Source of the DNA: an uncultured euryarchaeote
Lineage (GTDB): Archaea > Thermoplasmatota > Poseidoniia > Poseidoniales > Poseidoniaceae
NCBI GenBank assembly: GCA_937892665.1
Contig: CALBJF010000258.1
Location: forward strand, 1 to 6,724
Length of the DNA: 6,724 bases
Direction of reading: 5' to 3'
Position 1 is the first letter of the stretch; each line of letters opens with the position of its first letter. The notes under the pieces were generated by a model. The model searched no databases, had not been told where the DNA came from, and was given only the letters and a program-made list of their open reading frames with translations. The translations under genes were made by a program, and so were the position numbers. Shown here in pieces: positions 1 through 6,326 of the stretch.

Positions 1-2
1 GG

Positions 3-308
3 TGGAGGGAGTGAGGAGTAAGCCCCTTTTTGTTACCTTACGGCGATTGCATTCAACTTAGCATCCTACCTGTCCCTGTGCGTGCAGCATGAGCGGGACG
101 ATTTGGACTTGCTCCAGTGGGGTTGCTCGTTCCATCAACACTCAGGCAACCTCCGTCTTTCAACATCATTGTACACACCTGGTATCGTATCGTTTCTGTG
201 GCATTGACCTGACCATTTCTGATCTTTCACTTCTGTGAACCACTTGCACTACGGAGAGGGGACTTTCCTCAGAGTCGAACTCTGTCAGCAATCCTCTCAC
301 TCCCTCCA
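3..308 (-). ncRNA. rnpB: RNase P RNA (archaeal type), essentially complete
   Basis: This is the catalytic RNA of ribonuclease P, which removes 5' leaders from pre-tRNAs. Read on the minus strand, it shows the universal CR-I core GAGGAAAGTCC (270-260). Its partner GGGGCTTAC (26-18) forms helix P4: AAG and CCCC (265-263, 261-258) pair with 26-20, leaving the conserved bulged U at 262. P1 is a perfect 12 bp helix (307-296 with 15-4), extended by a T308-A3 pair. P2 is GATTGC (293-288) with GCAATC (50-45). P3 is the hairpin CAGAGT-TCG-ACTCTG (284-270). P12 is GGTTGC/GCAACC (151-146 with 126-121). P15 is GTCCC/GGGAC (99-95 with 76-72). The conserved strings CACAGAAAC (200-192) and GGAGCAAGTCCAAAT (115-101) are also present. 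The length of about 306 nt suits an archaeal RNase P RNA. The mature ends are inferred from P1, so the 3' end may run a few bases past the window edge. The gene lies 38 bp downstream of the giant surface-protein gene on the same strand. Confidence 0.94.
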
Positions 309-326
309 TGTGTCTGTGGAACCACT

Positions 327-338
327 TCCATATGAATC
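327..338 (-). promoter_or_regulatory. possible TATA box for the RNase P RNA
   Basis: On the minus strand the sequence GATTCATATGGA is centred about 25 bp upstream of the inferred RNA 5' end near 307-308. That is the spacing expected of an archaeal TATA box. The match to the archaeal consensus is only moderate. The box lies just beyond the stop codon of the preceding giant gene. Reading through from that 5 kb gene is the alternative way of making the RNA. Confidence 0.35.
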
Positions 339-350
339 CATCAGATTCAT
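332..350. repeat. 7 bp inverted repeat spanning the giant gene's stop codon
   Basis: ATGAATC (332-338) and GATTCAT (344-350) are perfect inverted copies separated by 5 bases. The repeat covers the TGA stop (347-349) of the giant gene and one arm overlaps the TATA-like box proposed for rnpB. In RNA it would give a short, weak hairpin without a following T-run, so a terminator is not well supported. A processing or regulatory site, or chance, are equally possible. Confidence 0.4.
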
Positions 351-3300
351 TGGTAAGGATTCTGACCGACATCACCAGATGGGGTTTGAGCACCATATGG
401 ACCTTGTTGCGGGGTTTCTTGTCCCGCTTGAGCCAAGGTCGGTAGGGACGTTTCAGCCCTTTGCATTCGTTGAGTGAATTTCTTTTGTCCAGTTGGGCGA
501 CGTTGTGGTTCGGAGCGCAATCCAAAGACGAGGAGACCAACAAGAACAACACTCAGAACGGCGAGAATACCAAGCATCAATGGATTTACTTCGGAGACTG
601 TTCCAAGGAATCCTTCGCTTTCGGCTTCTTTGACTCTCAGAGTTGGTGTTTGAGCAGTCTCTCCACCCATGATTTGAACTTCGAGCCACATTGTTCCGGT
701 TCGTGTTGGAACCCAGGTGCTTTCGTAAACAACAGTCGAACCAGGTGCAACTTGCAATAATCGAGCATCGACGCGTGTACGTGCACCGTTTGATTCGACC
801 AGTTCTAGAACGATTTGGACGCTTCCATCAGCGTTTCCATTATTGATGATGGTTGCAGTAATTGGAACTGAATCATCAACACGTACAGATCCGCTCTCCT
901 TCAATCCAGGGTCACCAACGAATTCAAACTCTGGCACGCGTTGTTCTAAATCCCATACATTGTATGGTGCATCTATATCGTTGAAATCTTCAGAAAATGC
1001 GTTTCCTGCCATATCAGAACCTGTGACCCAAATTCTCAGTTCAAGAGGTTCGGAACGTTCCTGTTCGGAAATAAGTTCATCGATGTCTAGACTGGCTGAG
1101 ATAGGGATTGCTTCACCAAAGGCACGTCCACCGAGCAAAATCATTGCCTCTGAACCTTCGTACATTGATGCAACATTGAGTCCAAGGCCTGCAGGATGGA
1201 TGGAATAGTGAAGATTAAGCGAATCAGGTTTGAGTTGAGATAGCTCACGTACAGTCAGCGTGACATCAATGGATGACCAGTCGGTTTCAGCAATCATCAG
1301 GCTTTCTTCAGGCCGATTCAGTTCCATAAGAATAGGAGCCGTATTATCGACGAAAATGGTGGTTAGCGGCCCATCCGTTAAACCTCGTAGAACTGCCCCG
1401 CTTGGAGGGTTATACATTGAAACAAACAGACCATGTTCACCAGGTTGAGTTGGAACAGACCGTCGATAAGAGAAATTCCCATGTGAATCCACAACAGATT
1501 CTTCTCCATTAATTCGCATTAAGAGATCGAGTGATTGATCAATTGTACGCTGACTACGGTACCAAACCATTTCTCCATCAAATGACATTGTGGATTCTGG
1601 GGAAGCCCATGCTCCATAAGGGGATACGATTGTGTCATCGATTGAAAGCGAGGTTTGTGATGTATCAAGAGCTAATTCCCCGCTGTAATGCCAAGTGGCA
1701 TCATACAAAGGGACTGTGACAAATTGCCCTAAGCGGTCTGCAAGGTGGATGGAAGGAACTCGCAGGAGTGTTGAATCTGGGTCAAAGCCCCATTCAATGC
1801 TGAAATTGACATTGAATGCCCCTTGTTCAGAAAAGACATCTTCTCCTCCAAGAAGGCCACAGGACTCGACATCAACATACACGTGGTTACTGTAGCATTG
1901 TTCTGTATTGGAATTCCAATAAATCTTAGCAGAATCGGTTGTCGTAGAACCAAGGTCTAATTCGATGTATTCAATGTCAGTAATTCCATTCTTATCCCAG
2001 ATTGGAATTTGTAAGAGATTCGCCTCACCTGGATGCAACCACCCATCTTCATGTTGACCCCATAGAAGGTCGAATTCGGTTCCAAGAGAAGGTGTTCCAT
2101 CTGCACGTAGTTGAATATTGAAGAGAGGAGCGTAGATGTTTCCGCCTTCGATCATAATGTTGCCAGCACCATCAGCGACAGACAACCATCCTTGCACATA
2201 ATCCCCTTCAGAAGCGCTCGAAGTATCCATTGTAAGTTTAAACTCACCAGTACTTGCAAGCATATCCTCTGGAACTTCCAATGGCATCTCTTGAATCTCA
2301 TCTTCATCGATTTCGCCGTCCATGTTGATATCATCCATCCATGATCTCCAAATCAAGGCGTTCGCATGATGAGGAAGAGTAGGATTGTCTCCGATGATGA
2401 ATGATACTTCGGTTGCAGGAGATGCGTCTCGATGATCGAATTCATCAATATCCATCGAGATTAACATCGGAGCGATGGTATCCATCGTGAACAGAGCAAC
2501 TGGGTTTACCTCATATGATGCTCCTTGTCCAAGAAGAGGAGTCACTTCGAGTTCCATGGTCAAGTTCTGTACAGTACTTGGGACGTTGTAAATAATCGAT
2601 GCGATGCCATCAACAACCAAGTTAGTTGAACCTTTATCCTGCCCATCAACAAGCAATCGAACGAGTGCTTGTCCAGTACGAGGGACGGCATTTGAAACAT
2701 CCTCGAAGCCTAAATAAGCATGGACTGTAACGAATGTATTTGGTATCAAAAGAGCGGATTCAGCGTCGGTTTCAACACCTGATTGAGATTCGATTGTGAA
2801 GCGCTTCAATGAAACATCGTTTTCGATACCGTTTGCGTGTCCCAATCCAAAGACGTGGTTGAGAGGTAAAGTTGGTCCAGTTGGGCTAACCAACATAACA
2901 TTCAGTGAAGCATACGGCTCATCATCCCAAGCCATTGGCATTTGGAATCGATGTGTGAATTGAATATATGCTCCACTTCCAAGCATACTAATTTCTCCAT
3001 TTGAATCGATATCGCTCCATCCCAAACTGTATCCACTTTGTTGGCAACTTGAGGTCGATGCTCCCACGAGTGGTAGGAGTACGCTGCTGCATTGAACAGA
3101 CGAAGTTGCTGTTGCACCTCGCAAACTCATATCGATACTCCAACCGTTATTTTTCACGTGCGCTTCAGCATCATTAACACCAAGCGGTGAAAGATCAAAG
3201 GTTGAATTGACTGTAATCCAATCCGCTGAAGGCGTGAGTGTATCGATTGGTGGAGAGATAGCAATCGACACTGGATTTAGTGTAGGTGTTGTTGAGATAG

Positions 3301-5422
3301 AATTGAGAGTTAATTTAATTGAACCAGAGGACATCATACGAATAGGAATTCGAACTTCCTTTACTCCACCGATACTTACGATAGAAGAGAGTTGCTGATT
3401 CAAAGCTTGCACAACAGAAGAAGTTGAAACTAAATTCAAGTTAATACCAGCCTCATATGGAGCAAAGACACCACACAAGGTAACGTCCGCAGTCGACTGG
3501 GAAGATCCAATTGTAATGCTTACTCTTGCCATAGGTAATCCTAGAATTCCTCGGTCATCAGCAGCATTCGACAAGGCGCTGTTCAGAGCACCTAATTCAT
3601 TTTGAGAAAACGAAATGGGTTGGGCATTTTGGAAATTTGTAAACCCTCTATTGGTTACATCAGAACCGGCAATTTTGATATTCATGAACGGTGATTGCAT
3701 TACATTATCAGAATTGAGAGTAAAGGCGAAATCATTGATACCAGCAAGAGGTAAAAGAACTTCAAACATCGAAGAGGTGCTCGGTGAAGAAGCAATTGTT
3801 TGGCAGAGTTGCCCCGTAGCGAGTCTGTTTTGGAATCCAAAAGAACCTGCATTTGCCCCATCAAGGCCCCAATCAGATACACCATCAGGGCCAATATCAA
3901 TTCGCATACCTGTGCTCGGATTTGAGCGAACGGTTTCAACATCAAACGAATCAACCGAATAAGAGCCGCTTGAAGCAGTAAAACGGAATTGTACAGAATG
4001 GCTCACTTCATCGAGGGTATCGTATCCGTCAAGAGAAATTGATTGCCATCCAGTATCATCCACATTGGCTTCAAGCAGTGGCGTACCAGTTGTTGTAATC
4101 GAAGTGGAAAGTGCTCCAAACCCATTCGAGATTTTATACATTGGAGAAGTCAGAGAGCCCGTTCCTGAAACAGCACCTGTTGTCGATGACCACGTTGTTC
4201 CTGCAAGAGTCCAATCGTGTGTTGCTGGGTTTGCACTGAAGGATTCATGAATAGCCCCGCTAATACCCAAACTGTGTAATTTAGGCCCACCAGATTGGCC
4301 AGTAATCATGTGGGTTTGGAATCGTAGAGAAGGCGTTGATTCCCAATCGATTCCTCCAAGATCAATCTGTAAATCGGTCATCTGTGAATATCCAGGGATT
4401 GCAGTTCCTGTTGCGGCATCAATAAGCGACCATTCGAAGAGAGCACCTGTTGGCACTTCAGCATCGATGACCATTAAACCGTAAGAAGAAGGTTCTCCGC
4501 CAGCACTTGCACCAGGACCAAACGGTTGAGAAGTCCAGTTTCCTTCACCCGTTGAAACGCCAGAGGCCTTTGGAAGAATTTCAACGTCATCGATATTCCA
4601 GCCAGTGTATTGGACGCTACCGTCAGAGGAACCGAGTCCAAAACGAACTTGGAAATTAGAGTTCCCTGCAACGTAAGTAGAAATTGTGATGGTTTGAGTG
4701 GTGTATGAACCATCATTCACTGTACCGGAATTCGACCATACATTCACCCAATTCCCTGCGTTGTTTTTTACTGAAACATATGCATGATCATAGGAACTTG
4801 ATTCAACACCAAGCCTCTTTTGGAATTTAAGATCCCACCCACCTGAGCAACCACCACAATTCATCACTGGTGAAGTAGCCCAATATGGACCACCCATGTA
4901 ACTCGGATAATTTCCGTTGTAGGTATACAGAGCCTTTGAACCACTTGTAACGCCGTTTGATGAGCCAAGAGCACTATCGTATCCCCAGAACCATGTATTG
5001 GTACCTCCAAAGGTCCATGCGTTGGTTCCTTCCATATCATAAGTCCATCCTTGAGGTAATAATTCCAAACTGGTTCCGTTAACATCGACTCCATCGTAAA
5101 CTGCTTGTGGATGATCATAATCTACTGAAGAATCCCACACTTTAGCCGCACTTACCGGAAGAACGTTTTCGTCAAGGGAAAGGTCGATTGAAGTAACGGC
5201 TTCCCCATTTGGAACGTTGATTGAAATGGCATCGTTTACACCATCAGGATAAGAACCAATACTAACGATATTTGATTGCCCCGTTGGTGTAACATTCGAT
5301 ACACTCTCATCAGAGAAAACGATGTCTTGCGCTGTATTATCCACCAATGGACTGCCTAATGAAATCAGAAAAACCGACAGCATCAAACCGACGACCATCA
5401 CGTTACGGCTGCGCCCACCCAT
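347..5422 (-). CDS. giant modular surface protein, membrane-anchored (CARDB domain, function unknown)
   Basis: This encodes 1691 aa from the ATG at 5422, chosen because GGGAGGG (5431-5425) sits just upstream and a signal peptide follows at once. Residues 1-30 form a Sec signal: two Arg, then the hydrophobic core VVGLMLSVFLISLG. Residues ~125-283 resemble the MAM/jelly-roll-like module of immune-inhibitor-A-type secreted proteins (TSPVMNCGGC at 183-192, closing WNIDDVEI at 275-282). A second, weaker beta-sandwich-like stretch follows, ending VDSFDVET. An EF-hand-like DIDSNGEIS begins at 804 and a canonical EF-hand loop lies at 1031-1042 (DINMDGEIDEDE). Ig-like domain starts are suggested by DTIAP (981-985) and DNTAP (1359-1363). 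Residues ~1498-1597 look like a CARDB domain. One membrane helix spans ~1613-1637, followed by a 54-residue tail: basic first, then Q/P/G/Y-rich, ending NPYQ. Eight cysteines all lie outside the cell in this model, and N-glycosylation sequons occur (N43, N115, N295). I see no HExxH or other catalytic motif. A cell-surface adhesin, binding or matrix role is inferred, with the bulk outside and the tail in the cytoplasm. The exact function is unknown. Confidence 0.93.
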   Translation of the reverse strand: MGGRSRNVMVVGLMLSVFLISLGSPLVDNTAQDIVFSDESVSNVTPTGQSNIVSIGSYPDGVNDAISINVPNGEAVTSIDLSLDENVLPVSAAKVWDSSVDYDHPQAVYDGVDVNGTSLELLPQGWTYDMEGTNAWTFGGTNTWFWGYDSALGSSNGVTSGSKALYTYNGNYPSYMGGPYWATSPVMNCGGCSGGWDLKFQKRLGVESSSYDHAYVSVKNNAGNWVNVWSNSGTVNDGSYTTQTITISTYVAGNSNFQVRFGLGSSDGSVQYTGWNIDDVEILPKASGVSTGEGNWTSQPFGPGASAGGEPSSYGLMVIDAEVPTGALFEWSLIDAATGTAIPGYSQMTDLQIDLGGIDWESTPSLRFQTHMITGQSGGPKLHSLGISGAIHESFSANPATHDWTLAGTTWSSTTGAVSGTGSLTSPMYKISNGFGALSTSITTTGTPLLEANVDDTGWQSISLDGYDTLDEVSHSVQFRFTASSGSYSVDSFDVETVRSNPSTGMRIDIGPDGVSDWGLDGANAGSFGFQNRLATGQLCQTIASSPSTSSMFEVLLPLAGINDFAFTLNSDNVMQSPFMNIKIAGSDVTNRGFTNFQNAQPISFSQNELGALNSALSNAADDRGILGLPMARVSITIGSSQSTADVTLCGVFAPYEAGINLNLVSTSSVVQALNQQLSSIVSIGGVKEVRIPIRMMSSGSIKLTLNSISTTPTLNPVSIAISPPIDTLTPSADWITVNSTFDLSPLGVNDAEAHVKNNGWSIDMSLRGATATSSVQCSSVLLPLVGASTSSCQQSGYSLGWSDIDSNGEISMLGSGAYIQFTHRFQMPMAWDDEPYASLNVMLVSPTGPTLPLNHVFGLGHANGIENDVSLKRFTIESQSGVETDAESALLIPNTFVTVHAYLGFEDVSNAVPRTGQALVRLLVDGQDKGSTNLVVDGIASIIYNVPSTVQNLTMELEVTPLLGQGASYEVNPVALFTMDTIAPMLISMDIDEFDHRDASPATEVSFIIGDNPTLPHHANALIWRSWMDDINMDGEIDEDEIQEMPLEVPEDMLASTGEFKLTMDTSSASEGDYVQGWLSVADGAGNIMIEGGNIYAPLFNIQLRADGTPSLGTEFDLLWGQHEDGWLHPGEANLLQIPIWDKNGITDIEYIELDLGSTTTDSAKIYWNSNTEQCYSNHVYVDVESCGLLGGEDVFSEQGAFNVNFSIEWGFDPDSTLLRVPSIHLADRLGQFVTVPLYDATWHYSGELALDTSQTSLSIDDTIVSPYGAWASPESTMSFDGEMVWYRSQRTIDQSLDLLMRINGEESVVDSHGNFSYRRSVPTQPGEHGLFVSMYNPPSGAVLRGLTDGPLTTIFVDNTAPILMELNRPEESLMIAETDWSSIDVTLTVRELSQLKPDSLNLHYSIHPAGLGLNVASMYEGSEAMILLGGRAFGEAIPISASLDIDELISEQERSEPLELRIWVTGSDMAGNAFSEDFNDIDAPYNVWDLEQRVPEFEFVGDPGLKESGSVRVDDSVPITATIINNGNADGSVQIVLELVESNGARTRVDARLLQVAPGSTVVYESTWVPTRTGTMWLEVQIMGGETAQTPTLRVKEAESEGFLGTVSEVNPLMLGILAVLSVVLVGLLVFGLRSEPQRRPTGQKKFTQRMQRAETSLPTLAQAGQETPQQGPYGAQTPSGDVGQNPYQ

Positions 5423-5424
5423 GG

Positions 5425-5431
5425 CCCTCCC
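5425..5431 (-). promoter_or_regulatory. ribosome binding site deciding the giant gene's start
   Basis: The minus strand reads GGGAGGGCC-ATG. The GGAGG core (5430-5426) matches the archaeal anti-Shine-Dalgarno, with a short 3-base gap to the ATG at 5422. This supports the ATG at 5422 over the open frame that continues upstream to 5770, which would run antisense through rpiA and would bury the signal peptide. A later in-frame ATG (codon 9) lies too far from this site. Confidence 0.7.
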
Positions 5432-5453
5432 TATTCTTTCCACCCAAAAAGCA

Positions 5454-5465
5454 TTCTTGCAAGAA
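5454..5465. promoter_or_regulatory. perfect 12 bp palindrome, candidate operator
   Basis: TTCTTGCAAGAA is identical to its own reverse complement. It lies in the 97 bp intergenic region between two divergent genes. It is about 10 bp from the AT-rich box at 5475-5484, on the side of the giant gene. There it would fall close to the expected transcription start of that gene, where a dimeric repressor could act. No regulator is recognisable in the window, so function is inferred from position and symmetry only. Confidence 0.4.
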
Positions 5466-5474
5466 ATTTGGTTC

Positions 5475-5484
5475 AATATTTTAA
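5475..5484. promoter_or_regulatory. AT-rich TATA-like box, possibly shared by divergent genes
   Basis: AATATTTTAA on the plus strand reads TTAAAATATT on the minus strand, so both directions resemble an archaeal TATA element. Placing starts about 26 bp downstream gives a leader of roughly 15 nt for rpiA and about 30 nt for the giant gene. The short leader suits rpiA, which has only a weak purine stretch (AAGAG, 5509-5513) ahead of its ATG. No start site is mapped, and other AT-rich stretches nearby could serve instead. Confidence 0.35.
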
Positions 5485-5519
5485 CAATCAATATCAACCG
5501 TCCGAAACAAGAGCACATT

Positions 5520-6221
5520 ATGAGCGACGCTGAAGCACTCAAGAAACTCGCAGGTGAAGCCGCGTGTTCGTACGTAAAATCCGGAATGAACGTGGGCCTA
5601 GGAACTGGTTCAACGGTCAAATATACTGTCTTGGAACTTGGAAGAAGAATCAAGGAAGAAGGGCTTGAAATCGTTGGTGTTCCGACATCGGTTGCTACAG
5701 AAGAACTCGCAAATGAGGTTGGTATACCATTGGTCGAACTTGGATCGATTGCTGGATTAGACATCGTCATTGATGGAACCGATGAATTTGACCCGCAATT
5801 TCAACTCATCAAAGGTGGAGGAGCAGCATTACTTCGCGAAAAGATTGTAGCACAACAGTCAGCCTCGATGGTTGTTGTAGCCGATGGAAGAAAGCAAGTG
5901 GAGTGTCTTGGAGCATTTGGAATTCCAATCGAGATTACCCCGTTTTCATCTGACGTTACAGTGCGAGCACTCGAAGCTCTGTTGAATTGCCATGTCGTTC
6001 TGCGTTCGAGTGAAGAACAACTCATTCTCACAGATAACGGAAATTGCATTGCTGATGCGAACATTGGGGCAACAGTTGATGATCCTCTTTTGATGGAAGC
6101 ACAAATTCTCAACATCGCTGGAGTCGTTCAGGTTGGACTCTTCAACGATATGTGCGATGTCGTCGTCTTAGCAAACGATGGAAAAGTAACGACATTAGTC
6201 AACCCAACGGGTCGATTGTGA
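5520..6221 (+). CDS. rpiA: ribose-5-phosphate isomerase A
   Basis: The product interconverts ribose 5-phosphate and ribulose 5-phosphate in the cytoplasm, a step of the non-oxidative pentose phosphate route that supplies ribose for nucleotides. It is 233 aa, close to the usual family length. Family signatures are in order: phosphate-binding GLGTGST (26-32), DGTDEFD (85-91), KGGGAALLREK (98-108) containing the catalytic glutamate (E107, equivalent to E103 of the E. coli enzyme), ADGRKQVECLG (121-131) with the conserved lysine K125, and the C-terminal block around GVVQVGLF (201-208). The ATG at 5520 is chosen because homology starts there (SDAEALKKLAGEAA is a typical N-terminus). The frame is open further up to 5322, but that part lies antisense to the signal-peptide region of the divergent gene. 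No key residue is missing. The gene is divergent from the giant surface-protein gene and converges on tRNA-Lys with only 3 bp between them. Confidence 0.96.
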   Translation: MSDAEALKKLAGEAACSYVKSGMNVGLGTGSTVKYTVLELGRRIKEEGLEIVGVPTSVATEELANEVGIPLVELGSIAGLDIVIDGTDEFDPQFQLIKGGGAALLREKIVAQQSASMVVVADGRKQVECLGAFGIPIEITPFSSDVTVRALEALLNCHVVLRSSEEQLILTDNGNCIADANIGATVDDPLLMEAQILNIAGVVQVGLFNDMCDVVVLANDGKVTTLVNPTGRL

Positions 6222-6224
6222 AGG

Positions 6225-6298
6225 CGGGCCTGACGGGGTTCGAACCCGCGACCTACGGATTAAGAGTCCGTCGCTCTACCTGACTAAGCTACAGGCCC
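6225..6298 (-). tRNA. tRNA-Lys (anticodon CTT)
   Basis: This is a 74-nt intronless tRNA read on the minus strand. The acceptor stem GGGCCTG/CAGGCCC is perfect. The D arm GCTT/GAGC carries the loop AGTCAGGTA. The anticodon arm ACGGA-CTCTTAA-TCCGT gives anticodon CTT, reading AAG lysine codons. The variable loop is AGGTC, and the T arm GCGGG-TTCGAAC-CCCGT has the standard T-loop. G15 and C48 can form the Levitt pair. The discriminator base is G, and the next bases are CCT, so CCA is not encoded and must be added by nucleotidyltransferase, as is common in archaea. It lies 24 bp downstream of the carbamate kinase gene on the same strand and is convergent with rpiA. Confidence 0.97.
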
Positions 6299-6318
6299 AC
6301 GCTGGCCTCTGTCAAGAT

Positions 6319-6326
6319 GTATTTAA
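6319..6326 (-). promoter_or_regulatory. TATA-like box for tRNA-Lys
   Basis: On the minus strand TTAAATAC (inside GGATTAAATACAT) is centred about 24 bp upstream of the tRNA 5' end at 6298. It resembles the archaeal TATA consensus and would start transcription almost at the mature 5' end. The box overlaps the TAA stop of the carbamate kinase gene (6323-6325). Co-transcription with that gene remains possible. Confidence 0.45.

Noticed and set aside
166..552. Minus-strand ORF of 128 codons and plus-strand ORF 235-477
   Set aside because: Both overlap the RNase P RNA and the end of the giant gene, and their translations show no protein-like composition or family match.
843..3962. Several plus-strand ORFs of 60-121 codons antisense to the giant gene
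   Set aside because: None has a convincing start site or recognisable domain. They are expected by chance opposite a 5 kb gene.
347..5422. Idea that the giant protein is an M6-type metalloprotease because of its immune-inhibitor-A-like module
   Set aside because: No HExxH zinc motif or other protease signature is visible anywhere in the 1691 residues. The module is also common in non-enzymatic surface proteins.
5322..5519. Upstream extension of the rpiA frame to an ATG at 5322
   Set aside because: RpiA homology begins at 5520. The extra 66 codons lie antisense to the signal-peptide region of the divergent gene and cross the promoter region.
5423..5770. Extension of the giant reading frame by 116 codons upstream of 5422
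   Set aside because: It would run antisense through rpiA, contains no recognisable domain, and would put the signal peptide inside the protein. The GGGAGGG just before 5422 supports the later start.
5801..6115. Minus-strand ORF of 104 codons inside rpiA
   Set aside because: It is a shadow of the well-supported rpiA frame, with no ribosome binding site or homology that I recognise.
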